Shown here: in pieces, positions 43,872-56,276 of the stretch
Numbering within the stretch: the first letter of the stretch is position 1
Layout: the number at the start of each line of letters is the position of its first letter
Assembly: GCA_029204225.1 (NCBI GenBank)
Contig: CM055100.1
Location: 61,749,472 to 61,813,471, forward strand
DNA from: Diphasiastrum complanatum
Taxonomy: Eukaryota > Streptophyta > Lycopodiopsida > Lycopodiales > Lycopodiaceae
Direction of reading: 5' to 3'
DNA length: 64,000 bases
The notes under the pieces: generated by a model
What the model saw: the letters and a program-made list of their open reading frames with translations, nothing else
Told to the model about the DNA's origin: nothing
Databases searched by the model: none
Made by a program: the position numbers and the translations under genes

Positions 43872-44107
43872 ATCTCAACCGACGTCTTCTCTCATATTTT
43901 AACCGACGCCTTCTCGATCTCAACTGATGCCTCCTCTCATATCTCAACCGACGCCTCCTCTCATATCTCAACCGACGCCTCCTCTCAGATCTCAACCGAT
44001 GTCTCTTCTCAGATCTCAACCGACACATCCTCTCAGATCTCAATCGACGCCTCCGTTCAACTCTCAACCGACGCACCCTTAACCTTGTCTCAAATCTCAA
44101 CCGACAC
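43872..44107 (+). repeat. 24-bp minisatellite (I-S-T-D-A-S-S-H/Q)
   Basis: About ten units of 'atctcaaccgacgcctcctctcat' with point changes. In one plus frame it codes I-S-T-D-A-S-S-x repeats, and the unit length keeps the frame open (43560-44246). Confidence 0.92.
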
Positions 44108-44145
44108 CCTTTTTCCAGAACCCTATTTTTCCAATTTTTTCATCA

Positions 44146-46920
44146 TGTCTACCAACTCTGGTTCTAGTTCTGATGACCTCGATGCTAATAAGCTCGACAT
44201 CCAACTATCCAAATTGGATATTACAGAGATGCAAAATTGGTACTAGCAGGCAGCATCATTTTTCAAGACAATTGAGTTCTAGATCCCTATCCTGACGGGG
44301 TATTAGAGTCCGTACCTCATACATATGGCATATGCCAATTATAATGCTACAACAAGGTCGTGCCAATTCATAGTTCCCCCTGTCATGAACTATGTTTATA
44401 ACATATCTTTTGTAGGGGCCGACTTGCAACCCTTTCGAGGACCAAATGTTGACAGCGTATTTCAAATATATTGATCCCTTAGTGGCTGAATGGAAGAATA
44501 AAGATAGGTACCGCATAGAGGCCATCAATGATCCACAACTGGCAACGTCATGTGCATACTTAACCAAGTGCACACAACGACCACGAACCAAGTTGCAGAG
44601 GGTACCCATGTCCCTATTCCACATGATGGCAGATTCATGACTGCATGCCCAGAATCTTTATGATTGAGTGTCTTAATAACAAGCAGCCACTAACCATCCT
44701 TGGGTATCTCATGACAGATATCACACTCCAACAAGTACAGAACGGGTCAAGACTCCAACAACACCTACAACTTGCGGACAAGGCATGGGACATCCCAATC
44801 GGGTCAAAACAGTCCAAGCGTTCACGCTCATGAGCTACTTCACCATCGGGGCTCCAACCCAAAAGAATCAACACCAGTATTCTTCCATTGATACACAAGC
44901 AACAAAGCCCACAACTAGATCCACAAGCAGTAGCACCCTCCCAAGCTCAACAGGCCGATACCTCCAAGGCCCAGCTGCCAGATACAAGGCAACAACGAAT
45001 ACGCAGAAAGCTTCAGGCCAGGAGGAAATTACCAGATGGGACATCATCAGACGGTTCCACTTCAAATGATGGAAGCTCAACGTCAGCCTCACAACAACAC
45101 TCATCACCCTCACACACCATCATTGGGGGTGATGGAGCAACTACGTCTACAGCAACACCAGACATGACTACATCACAAGTAGTGGGTCAACCGGACAAGG
45201 TCACCACCCCACCCCACATTGGTTACCATGCCAACGCCACCATCATCCCCAAATGCACCATTTTTTTTTTTGGGGGGGGAGGAGTGGGGAGTTTCTTCCC
45301 CAGGACACGGAAGCGGCTCAGCAACAAAAGGTCAATAGCCACAAGCCCAACAAGTCCACACCTTGGACACTTTGCAATATTTTGATGTTGCGGACCTGAT
45401 GGAAATAAGTGACAATGAACTAGAGAAGGTAGATCAGTCAAGAAGAAGTCTGACCCCTCCAATAACCACCACCACAACAACTACCATTGCCACTAACATC
45501 ATTCCTCCACTCCCTCCACCTCCATCTTCATTCACTCCACAATGTCTATTTTTTGGATTAGCTTCACCATCCCACACTCCTGATCAGTACCCAACCATCA
45601 CTAACCCTGAGAAGCTCTCCGAAGTAGCTAAGCGCTCAATGATCGACCTATCTGAAGCAAGCTACCATGCATTGGTTGGTAAGCCAGCATCAAATGCTCG
45701 AGAACAAGATTATGCTTTTAATTTCTCGGAAACATTCATTCCAACATACCCCGTTTTTCATCTTCCCTTCCTACACCACCTCCTAGCAAAGTAATGGGCC
45801 CATCAAAAGGTCCAGCTGACACATACAAAGCCCCACGAGACGAGTTCCTTCAACAACTCCGCTCCCCCGGTGCGGCGTATAATTTGTTAAACCCACCTCC
45901 TCCTAGACATGTCATCCATGCACCTCTCTCTCCAAATCACTCCATCCATGACCTCCCAGAAGTTAACATCGACATTGGGGGTGATGACGTCTTCCTAGCA
46001 GATCAACCAAAAACAAAAAGATTCTCGCCCAGACAAGACACAAGTGCAGTTGAGCCATCAACGAGCGAGCGATCCAAGGACAAAGATACGGGCACAAAGG
46101 CCTTGGATGATTACCTGACAAGGCCACCACAACCCCTAGGGCATCTTTTCCTATCAGGCCCAAGAGCAAAATGGCTGATACCAGAGAATCAGAGAGATTC
46201 AAGAGGAAATATCCTCCCAACACGAGGGGAGGCAAAGAGGATATAGATCAAAGCCAATACGCCACCAGGGCCGAGATCATTGCGCATTACAACCGCAATC
46301 GAAATGGTGAAATAAGATCCTAAAGGATAGCAGGCGGCTCCAAGAGTACCCAAAGGCATCGGCATGGAAGCGAATAGATCCATTCTACATGTCGCTCAAA
46401 CGCATAAATCCATGGCTGGCAGAAAAGCCACGGGTCGAGTTGGTGAACTGGCCAGTGATTTCGAAAATTTCAAAGAGAATCTCCCCGGAAGACTTGAGGC
46501 TATAGCTACTTGATTTCTGGCACAAATACAAGACAAGTGCCGATCTATGCGTGCAAGAAAGTGCCAAATATTGCCGATCTATGGCCTTTCTAATGCAGCA
46601 AGAATGTTTTTGGGATCATGGTTTGGATCCGATCAAGATCAATCCCAACATAGCCCTCCAGTCAGAAGAAGACCATGAGATGATGGCCCGACTATACTAC
46701 AGAGTGGACTTCATGTCATCACGATACGTCACCATGGTAGAAGACTGGCAGGAGATGGGTTTCATTGAAAAGATATGACAGTACCTGGGGCAACTAAACT
46801 TCGGAAGTAAGCTCCGCTTCCAAGTATTTGAAGCCTTGGGGCGAAAGATGAGCGAGCGAAAACAAATAGCAAGACGGCGAGGTGAGCAGGACTCGCAGGA
46901 GGTTCTCAAGAGGGCTGGAA
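44146..46920 (+). pseudogene. Unrecognised long coding region, frameshifted and interrupted
   Basis: Starts M-S-T-N-S-G-S-S-S-D-D and can be followed through frame changes and stops. First a globular part (I-T-E-M-Q-N-W-Y, Y-L-I-H-M-A-Y-A-N-Y-N-A-T, I-N-D-P-Q-L-A-T-S-C-A-Y-L-T-K-C, H-M-M-A-D-S). Then a Ser/Thr/Gln/Pro linker (about 44890-45790). Last a second globular part (R-D-S-R-G-N-I-L-P-T-R-G-E-A-K-R-I, A-T-R-A-E-I-I-A-H-Y-N, M-A-R-L-Y-Y-R-V-D-F-M). The texture is that of one protein of about 850 residues. I recognise no family. It lies next to an LTR-like sequence at 46921, so it is probably the single ORF of another pol-less LTR element. Homopolymer runs at 45266-45284 probably cause one frame change. 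Confidence 0.5.
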
Positions 46921-48090
46921 TGTAGTGGCCATTGAGAGACCTTAATTTTTGAGAAACAGTTTTGCGGATAATAAGCACTTGGTTTTACGGAAGCGAATGA
47001 AGACTTCCAAGTGCCGAGCGAAACGACGTCATCTGTGTTGCAGTAAGTCCTGCAACAGATTAGGGGTGGATAATGTTCGCAGATTCCAGGGAATCCTCAG
47101 ATGACGAGCCAAGCTGAAGACATAAATTATCTCTCACCCATGACCGAGGAGGTCTCAGAAGGAGGAGAGCAGAAGAAGTTGAGAGCCAAGCATGAGAGCC
47201 GAGAAATTACTAGCTAGGATGACAGTGAATTATCTATGTGAGCCTACATGGTGTATCCCAGAGAAGGAATGACCATGTAGGAGCTAGTAATATTTTCTAG
47301 ACATTGTAAATAAGCATAGACCCCCTTAAATAATTTAGAGTGAGCCACCTTTTGATGGTGACCTCTAGTGGAAGGGCAAATTCCACTTTTATTTTCCAAA
47401 TTAGTGGAATTGCCACTTGGGCTCCACATGGGCAGCCTTCTTGCTTATTTAAGGGCCCCCCTCTCTTCTGAGGGAGCTTTGATTGTATTGTTAGTTGCTC
47501 TTAAGTTAATAAAGAAGATCTTCCACGAGTTCTTGATGATTGTAAAGCTCCTTGTTCATGGCAATCTTCTTGAGTGAAATTTCTATGAGCATGTTCTGAT
47601 TTCCTTTGTGTTTGTGGACTAAATAGATTTCTTGCTTTCTCTCTTGCTTGTGGAATGTAGAAGTGGATTAACTTTCTTGTTTCTTGATTTTGTAGTTTCA
47701 GCATGCAAGTAAACTATACAGACTGAGATTGTGGATCTGATTTGCATACTTTCTAACAATCATGTCCTTGATTGTTTTTGGGCATTCCAAACATCAAGAA
47801 ATGGGTGTTTCTTGATCCTTGGGCTGCTAGTGTGTTGTTAGGAAACTAGTTTTCTTGTTTCTTGTTCTTGCTGAGTAGCTTAATCTTGTCATTGTTTTGT
47901 TCCATGATTTTGGTAGATAGATTGTAGATTTGCTCCCTGATTCAGAACGTTGATCTATATTGAGTCAGGACTGGTTGCATGGCTTGTAAATGCATGTAGC
48001 TAAGTAACGTATCCGTCTCTCCCCACTGACAGGCTGGGAATACTCATTGTAATCTGAGAAACGCTTCTGCTCGGAAACCGTTCTAACAAG
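46921..48090 (+). repeat. LTR-like sequence after the unknown coding region
   Basis: Starts TGTAGTGGCC directly after a purine-rich 'agagggctggaa'. At about 47446-47455 it has a TATTTAAGGG promoter-like box, followed at about 47505-47515 by an AATAAAG-type word. The right end (TCTAACA, about 48090) is a guess and no partner LTR was found. Confidence 0.4.
47446..47455 (+). promoter_or_regulatory. TATA-like box in LTR-like sequence
   Basis: TATTTAAGGG followed by a C/T-rich stretch, as often seen in LTR promoters. Confidence 0.4.
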
Positions 48091-48618
<528 letters not shown>

Positions 48619-48864
48619 GCCACGTTATTATTAAAAAAATTGATGATGTGAATTTTTGATTTTTTTTTAAATGATGACGTAGAATACCTTCTGAAAGTTA
48701 TTCAAGGGCAAGAAATGGCTTCAGGACTATATGAGATACCCCATATTAACCCCAAGAGCCCCACGCTCAATACACAGCAATATAACAACTCTAAATTCAA
48801 CAACTTCGGGCCAGACGACAATTCAGTATGAAGCTGCCACATGAATTAGACCAAAATTGCATTC

Positions 48865-49258
48865 GCCAACCAAGACGAGAGTAGATACTAGCTACAACAT
48901 TTGCTCAAAAGAACTATTATGTTTAGATCAGCCTGCAGACGACAATAACTACATCTCAAATGAAGAAGATACAACAAGTTGCAAGTGCATATCTAAAGTT
49001 TCTGAACAACCCACCTCCTGTTATGCCAACTCCTAGTTGAAAGAGCTCTTGATACTGATTCAACGCAACTCCAAGCTAATCTTCAGAACCCTCGAGCTTT
49101 TATTGACCCACTTCGTAGTGATCATAGTCATGGGAGTGATCCAGGCCACCTTCTTCCACATGAGTCCACCCAATAACTTGAAAGGCCTCGATCCAGCTGC
49201 TAGGCTTTTTTCATCATCACAATCTGTATATATTTGTCTTCTCATCAAACGATTTAGT
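48865..49258 (+). pseudogene. ABCG-type half-transporter fragment, copy 1
   Basis: Reads Y-A-N-S-stop-L-K-E-L-L-I-L-I-Q-R-N-S-K, then F-R-T-L-E-L-L-L-T, then V-V-I-I-V-M-G-V-I-Q-A-T-F-F-H, P-N-N-L-K-G-L. This is the start of the transmembrane domain of plant ABCG transporters, where Y-A-N-S-W precedes a basic helix and a R-T-P-E-L motif; here W is a stop. The ATPase domain and the rest of the membrane domain are absent. No promoter or exon context. It ends at a direct repeat of itself. Confidence 0.6.
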
Positions 49259-49565
49259 GCCAACCAAGATGCGAGCTGAGACTGGTTACTAGCTACAACA
49301 TTCGCTCTAAAGAACTATTTTCTTTAGATCAGCCTGTAGACAACAATAGCTACATCTCAAATGAAGAATAAGCAGGTTGCAAATGCAAATCTCAACAACT
49401 CACATCCAGTTACGCCAACTCTTGGTTGAAAGAGCTCTAACCAAGAGCTCTTGATAGTGATTCAACGCAATTTAAAGCTCATCTTTAGAACCCCTGAGCT
49501 TTTATTAGCCGGCTTCGTAGTGATCACAGTCATGAGAGTGAACCTGGCCACCTTCTTCCATAGCC
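49259..49565 (+). pseudogene. ABCG-type half-transporter fragment, copy 2
   Basis: Tandem direct copy of 48865-49258, offset 394 bases, diverged. Reads E-L-L-I-V-I-Q-R-N-L-K-L-I-F-R-T-P-E-L-L-L, then F-V-V-I-T-V-M and L-A-T-F-F-H-S-P-P. It keeps R-T-P-E-L, which is R-T-L-E-L in copy 1. A small duplication of 'agagctc' and 'accaagagctcttg' lies inside. The copy is cut at about 49565. Confidence 0.6.
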
Positions 49566-49739
49566 CACCTAAAGAGAAGAAGTTGAAAAAGGCAAATAAA
49601 ATTCACATCATTAATTCTTAATAATAACGTGGCATTTTTATATGGTTTCATGTGATGTGTCTATTTGATGTGATCTTTTGACGATTAGATGTGATCTTTT
49701 AACGGATGTGGCACCACACCACACAGTACACGTCTAGGG
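49566..49739. other. Spacer
   Basis: No gene. 'gatgtgatctttt' is doubled at 49668-49700. Confidence 0.4.
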
Positions 49740-51136
49740 TCTCTCTCTCTGCCTATGTGGTAGCCTATGACATGCTTGCATGGCAGACATTAGACCTATC
49801 CCATGCCTATGTGGCCTGCCACACAAGCCTATGGTAGGCCTACATGGCTTGCCACGTGGCAGCTTTTGAGCCCCCATATATATATATATATATATATCTA
49901 GGTCCACTTAAGCCTACGTGGTAGAGCTTGGTTGGCTTGCCATACAAGCCTATGGTAGGCCTACATGGCTTGCCACATGCGAAACCTCAAGCTTGCATGA
50001 TTTGCCATGTGGCAGACGTACATGGCTTGCCACATGTTAGTGTGCGATAGGGTATCTGCCAACCACATAGGCAAGCCTGCCTATGATGGGCCTATGTGGC
50101 TTGCCACATGGCTAACCCCAAGCTTGCATGATTTGCCACGTGGAAGGCATGCGTGACTTGCCACATGGCAACCTATGACAGGCTCGGTAGATAGCAGGCC
50201 TATGTGGCCTGCTACACAAGTCTATGGTAGGCCATGTGGCAAGCCACATGAGCCTATTGTAGGCCTACAGATTCACCTCCTTCTCTCTCTAGGTCCACTC
50301 AAGCCTATGTGGCAAAGCCTAGTTGGCTTGCCACACAAGCCTATGTTAAACCTACATGGTTTGCCACGTGCCAAACCCTAAGCTTGTAGGACTTGCCACG
50401 TTTTGGACCTAGTGGTTTTCCACTTGGTAGACAGTAGATCTATGACATGCCTATGTGGCCTGCTACACACAAGCCTATGGTAGTCCTACATGGCTTACGA
50501 CATGGGAAGTACCAACCCTACATGGATTTCCACGTGGTAGGCCTACGTGAATTGCCATGTAGTAGCTTGCGAGCCCCACCTCTTTCTCTCTCTAGGTCCA
50601 CTCAAGCCTACATGGCAAAGCCTGGTTGGCTTGCCACGCAAGCCTATGTGGCAACCTACGACATGCTTGGCAAACATGAGGCCTATGCCACGCCTATCTC
50701 TCTTTCTAGGTCCACTCAGGCCTACATGGCAGAGCTCGATTGGCTTGCACACAAGCCTATGGTAGGCCTACATGGCTTGCCATGTGGCAGACCTACGTGG
50801 CTTGCCATGTGGCAACCTATGATTGGCTTGGTAGATAGTAGGCCTATGTGGCCTACTACACAAGCCTATGGTAGGCCATGTGGCAAGTCACACATGCCTA
50901 TGGTAGGCCTACATGGCCTGCCACATGGCCAGTCCCAAACCTACATGGTTTTTCACGTGGCAGGCCTACGTGGCTTGCCATGTGGTTCTGAGCCCCAACT
51001 CTCTCTCTTTCTATGTCCACTCAAGCCTACGTGGCAAAGCTTGGTTGGCTTGCCACATGAGCCTATGTTAGAACTACGTGGTTTGCCATGTGTCAAATCC
51101 CAAGCTTGCATGACTTGCCATAGGGTAGGCCTACAT
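49740..51136. repeat. Complex minisatellite with higher-order units, rich in CACGTGG
   Basis: About 1.4 kb of short words in shifting order: 'gcctatggtaggcctacatggcttgccacgtggcag' variants. A longer marker, 'tctaggtccactcaagcct', recurs at about 49900, 50288, 50594, 50705 and 51010, so larger units of roughly 300-390 bases are repeated. CACGTGG or CACATGG occurs dozens of times. ORFs here merely follow the repeat. Confidence 0.88.
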
Positions 51137-51146
51137 GGGGGTGGGT

Positions 51147-51180
<34 letters not shown>
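51137..51180 (+). repeat. G tract
   Basis: 44 bases containing only G apart from two T near the start. It ends the minisatellite abruptly. The length in an assembly is unreliable. Confidence 0.9.
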
Positions 51181-51181
<1 letters not shown>

Positions 51182-51522
51182 AGGAGAGGATTAGCCTCCC
51201 TACACATTCTTTCTTTTCGGGTGGGGGAGAGGGCTACATTCCGCCACCCAATCTCTCCCCATTTTTTTGGGAGGAGGGACGTGGGCCTTGACACAACGCC
51301 CCTTTACATTTTTCACTCTCTCGGCGAGGGGGCACGTGCAATGCGTCGTCTCGCAAAAAAAATTGAAAATGAAAAGAATGTTATGCCACAGACGACGGGG
51401 AGGGAGAGGATGGCTAAGTAGATCATCAATCGCCTGCTCTGAACATCATCCACACGTCTCGACCACAAGCCGCCACCCAAATTGTCGGCCACGGCTAACC
51501 CACTAGTGTGTATATATATATA
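51181..51522. other. No gene seen
   Basis: Mixed sequence between the G tract and the inverted repeat; nothing recognised. (TA)6 near 51507-51522. Confidence 0.4.
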
Positions 51523-51652
51523 CCTAGTACATTGTCAACCACTTCTCAATCTGACAAGACACTTCAAGCAAGTGCATTGAAGTCTATCACGATCTACCTT
51601 ATGCCTTCATACAACGACTGATCCAACGCCTTGTAAGTTGATTCCCAGTGAA

Positions 51653-51840
<188 letters not shown>

Positions 51841-51938
51841 CAGTCGTTGTGTGAAGGCACAAGGTAGATCGTGATAGAGTTCAATGCACTTTCTTGAAGT
51901 GCCTTGTCAGATTGAGAAGTGGTTGACAATGTACTAGG

Positions 51939-52600
51939 TCTTTGTACATATTCGAACACCAAATGGTTGGATTTGTACTGGGCTATCACACATCATAGTT
52001 AGAGTTGGTCGATAGTCATAAGTACTCGTAAAGGCCCGTAAGAGGCCGTAAGTCTTCATTTGATTGTTCAATGACCTGCCAATTGTTTGGTGACCTATCG
52101 ATTGTGCAACAACTGAATGGATCTAGATTAAAGATTGGATTTAGAGAGAGAAAAAAGAGAGAGAGAAATCCAACAACCATGTTACCTCGTCAAGAGTAAG
52201 CAATCATGATTTTGATGTAATAATGTCTCACCATACTGCCCTGTAACAGGTTTCACCAGCAAAAAATTGTCCCAAATTTCACTAAACCGGCAAATGTAAT
52301 CCATCACTAGGTCACATGCACTCCACTCACTAAAACGGTGATGAAAACCTTCCAAAATTTATTTTTGCCTACTTGATGATGTCATTTTGTCCGCTAGCTC
52401 TGAGTAGCAACTTTTAAGGGTCAATTTGGGCCAATAACGGCCAAATTTGATGCCCTCTAGTTTGAGTTAGGCTCCTCCAAGTAATGGTCATACATAATGA
52501 ACTGCAACTTCAACTTGAAGTTTCTTAAAGAAGAATTGGCATTTTTGTCCTTCAGGTCCAATTCAACTTTCAGATTTAAATTATTTAACTAATATGCAGG
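51939..52600. other. No gene seen
   Basis: Nothing recognised; a GA-rich patch at about 52143-52168. Confidence 0.4.
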
Positions 52601-53563
52601 CTAATACGTCTTTCATCTCTTTAGGGCCCCTCTTTCACTACAAGATCCACCATCCAATGATTCATGTTGCACCTTGAGCAATCCATCTTCTTGGACCTGA
52701 TCCAATAGTCCTATACGGATTTGTGCACCAAATTCATCTCCATCAGCCGCTGAAGCCCTCCAGCCGCTACTTGACTGGGCGCACGCGCCATCGGGGCCAT
52801 CTCCTCCTCCTCTCTTGTTGTTTTTTTTATTTTTCCACAACCCACCTCGGCTTGCTATTGCCCCTATCGTAGCTTGCGGCTATCTATGGCCTCTTGGAAG
52901 TCTCTTTTCTCACTAGGGCACCTGCTCTATAGCTTCTGCACATCAAAAGTAGTTTTCTATAGAGATCCTTGATTTTCTTCCAAAAAATCCTAGCTCTCTT
53001 TTTCACCACAGCTTCAGATATAAACTACTCTTTCCATGTTTCATGGCTGGCTCCACCCTTCTGGAACTATCTTGGCCTCAATAGAATCATGCGTTGGGTA
53101 GCACTTAATAGTGTCCAATTTCGTCAACTATAGGGAAAGGTCTGTGGTTTTTTTTATTTTTCGAAATCCTGACCACCATAGCTAGTTTCCTTAACCACTT
53201 ATTTCTCTTCTCACTATAAATGGATGTCAAAATCCTCTCAAATCTGAGACGTCACTACTCTTCCCCACTTTTTGATCTACTCCTCTCAATAATTGACAGA
53301 TTACTGAAGGAGTTCAAGCTAAATTTCCATCACAAACACTTTTCGAAACAATTCTTCGTTTTGAATAAATTTTGCAAAATTCTCTTACTCCAATCATTCT
53401 GAGTCCTCCCCAAAGATCAGATTGAAGCAACCTTGCCGCTTACAACCATCCGGAATACCTATACCTCGTACGGAGTCCTCTCTCCTAAGATGCTTCATAT
53501 GCTAGCCTTCCTAGTGAAAGACGTCGACGATAGCTCCACTGGATTGTACATCCCCACCCTAAT
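52601..53563 (-). other. Leader-like region of a minus-strand copia element
   Basis: Lies just inside a copia primer site and resembles the leader of element B in texture and short words, without a gag reading frame. The short ORFs are unsupported. Confidence 0.4.
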
Positions 53564-53575
53564 GCTTTGATACCA
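53564..53575 (-). other. Primer-binding site of a decayed copia element
   Basis: The minus strand reads TGGTATCAAAGC; the LTR would lie to the right, from 53576. No partner LTR or gag was recognised. Confidence 0.55.
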
Positions 53576-54229
53576 AGTTAACTTTATGACTTGATCTAGT
53601 ATAATATACAGATCACAATCACAATCACCATAGCTCAGGCACTACAAGCTCTGAAAGATGGCACAACAAAAGTTAATGAATTACAAAGAAAAACACTGAA
53701 TTGCATGTCTTTAACAAGTGTCACTAAACTGGCCTACCACCTGCAATGGTCATGTATATTGACAAACTTGAGACATGCCCTCAAGTATAGCATTATAAAA
53801 ACCAAAAATGTAATGTATAGGCTAATTTCCTATCATTGTGGCTACCCAACTAATCCAAGTAGCCGACTATGGGACAAGCATTCGACTGATATATCAATGG
53901 CAAGTCATTTCCGATCACTACCAAATAATATAGTAAACTAGATGAATTGTAAATCTAATCTAACTGTACAGTAAATATGGTATCACAGTTGGATTTTACA
54001 AAATATAAATAATATCCAAGCTGATTTCTAATTGGTCCTTCGACAATCATAGGCTTGGGCGAGTGAGCTATTTTGCAATTCATTATGTTGTACCTGATGA
54101 GTGTGTTGTGAATGTACCTTTGTTGAGTGATATAAATCTATCTTCTCTCTTTATCTCCTTAGATTTGAATTCCTAGACAGTAGTGAGCTTCACCTAGATC
54201 TGTCAAATTGGATTCTAAGGACAACATCT
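53576..54229 (-). repeat. Possible LTR of the decayed copia element
   Basis: Assigned only from its position next to the primer site. The end is not defined. Confidence 0.3.
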
Positions 54230-54345
54230 GTTAGTATCTTTTATCAGATTGACACTATTGATGAAAGGTAGTGTGTTGTCAACATATAAGGTGACAATAA
54301 TAAAAGAATGTTGCATTGACTTGAAGTAGATAGAATCATCACTCT
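54230..54345 (-). pseudogene. Copia reverse transcriptase scrap
   Basis: The minus strand reads D-D-S-I-Y-F-K-S-M-Q, then F-I-I-V-T-L-Y-V-D-N-T-L, the Y-V-D-D active site with the last Asp changed to Asn. Nothing else of the element is seen around it. Confidence 0.65.
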
Positions 54346-54992
54346 GATTTGTAACCTTGTTGGATGAGGAAGGTGTACACGAAAATCACTCACAAGTGGA
54401 TTCCACAAGTAAATTTCCAGGAAGTACTAACTGGATGGATGCCAATTTACTATGGCCAACTAGCCATTATGATCTACGATCCAATTAGTTGTCCTACTGG
54501 ATGCCCGTTTTGGCTTAGTATATGTAGCTGATCATACGTCTATTATTTCATTCATTCATGCAATGCATTGAAGTAGAATTTAGCAGCTCTATCAAGCTTT
54601 CAATCTTGAACACTCTTGAGCATTCTAGCTCAATTCTTTAGAGTTCTTTTAGATTTTTGCTATTAGCGCTTACTACTTATCAGCGAAAGTGCAAATCAGA
54701 CAGAGTTTTTTAGAGGTTTGTTTCTATCCACAATTGTCTTGTGCTCATCATTTCCTGAATCAATGTATCCTTTATTGCGTTCAATATTATGCCAGAATCT
54801 CTGTGATCGTATTGCTTTTGTCTGATAATTCAATTCTCCATTGTTTGGCAACGTAATCACTTTAGCTCTGATGATTTCATAGTTAGTTGCTAAAAGATTG
54901 ACGTGACTCTTGTCATTATGTTTTGTTCGATATTGATAGGCATAGTCATGCATTAGAAAAGCAGGCTCATTTCACTGCGCTCTATAAGTCGT
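54346..54992. other. No gene seen
   Basis: Decayed sequence between copia and gypsy scraps. Confidence 0.35.
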
Positions 54993-55493
54993 TCACAAGC
55001 TTCGACTTTTTGTTACTGCATTATCACCGCTTTCCAATACTATGACTATTGGCGATACCCATTTTGTATGCTTGATTTTACAAATGGAATCGACATCAAG
55101 CAGCTTTTGCAACTCCTGTTCTATTAGCTCTGTGTAGTTAGAATTACAGTGGTAATAACGGCTCACCTTGGAAACCATTTCATCCACCGAGGACATGGTG
55201 TCCTGGACTACGGTTGGTGGTATACCTTTTAGATCCTTGTAAGTCCATGTAAAACAGTCTCGGTATTCCACCAATAGATTACGTAGCCTTGTGAATTGAG
55301 TGGGCGTCAATTGTGCTCCCACATAAACAATCTTGTCTTTTTCACCAGGCCTAGCTAGGTTCGTTGGTTGCCTATGGGCTGGTCCGTTGAAGACTTGTTC
55401 CTTATCTTTCTGATCTTTGTTAGGCTCTCTTTGAGCTTTTGGCAGCATAATTACCACGTCGTCTAACGTATAATTTTTGAAAGTTTCTGACAT
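54993..55493 (-). pseudogene. Gypsy element J: segment before reverse transcriptase and its first block
   Basis: Reads Y-R-D-C-F-T-W-T-Y-K-D-L-K-G-I-P-P, then E-L-I-E-Q-E-L-Q-K-L-L-D-V, then K-W-V-S-P-I-V-I-V. This is the conserved run-up to gypsy reverse transcriptase (D-V-F-A-W-x-Y-x-D-x-P-G/K-I). The frame ends before the C-V-D-Y-R block and the catalytic part is missing. Confidence 0.85.
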
Positions 55494-56276
55494 CTTGTGA
55501 ACTGGTGCTCAATGAGATTCCTCCTTCAATAGGTTGATTTTAGCACGATTGGTGGGCTGCGGACTTCCAGTCATCTATGATGATGATGTTGAATCTGGTT
55601 CCAACTTTTAAGGAGTCTAGCATCTTATGTTTTTCCCTTTATGTCTGCAATATTGGCTTCATCCTTATTATCCTTCTCATGAACTACCTTGATATTCACT
55701 TCGTGATTGCAATTATCCACATCTAACATAACAATTGCTTCTTCAGACAAATCACTCCAATGGATCACCTAGTTGTAGCATTGCTTTATTTGATTCTTCC
55801 TTGAAGCAGGTCCTTGTGTGGTTCAAACTTGGAAATTTTTGCTAGCGGTGATTTCTGAGGAGGTTGAGCTGGTATTTTTACCAAATCGCTTGTGATCTAT
55901 GTGTTGTAGAATCTATTCGTCCGTCAGCTCAGCTTTTTTGTTGTAAGAAAAGACATGTTGCTAGGGTACCATATCGTCTTCAATTATCTCATGAATTGGT
56001 TTTACTACCAACCATGCCACATTGATCATCTTCACCTCATAAGTAACTGGCGTGTCTAGGGTGTATCCTTTCAACGAGGATGTGCTGGATTCTGTATTAG
56101 AATCAGGTTGACAAATATGCCCAGCCATACAGTCAATTGTAGCTGATTCTGAGGAACCTCAGGCTCTATCATTTGGAAGGGTACTTCCTGATGGTGTAAA
56201 CAGTCATTAAGATCCGTTCTTCATGGTGAGCCTGTTGGTGGTGCAAGAACTTCTGTGGCCAGAGGTACTACAGGGT
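55494..56276 (-). pseudogene. Gypsy element J: decayed middle part
   Basis: Should hold the protease and linker between Gag and reverse transcriptase. No D-S-G motif could be read; several frames show short acidic pieces. Confidence 0.35.

Noticed and set aside
43843-44100. Minus ORF of Arg/Leu repeats opposite the 24-bp minisatellite
   Set aside because: Mirror of the repeat; the opposite strand explains it.
50175-51421. Plus ORF of 324 codons over the minisatellite (50447-51421) and a neighbour on either strand
   Set aside because: The reading is made of the minisatellite words plus a poly-Gly run from the G tract; no independent evidence of coding.
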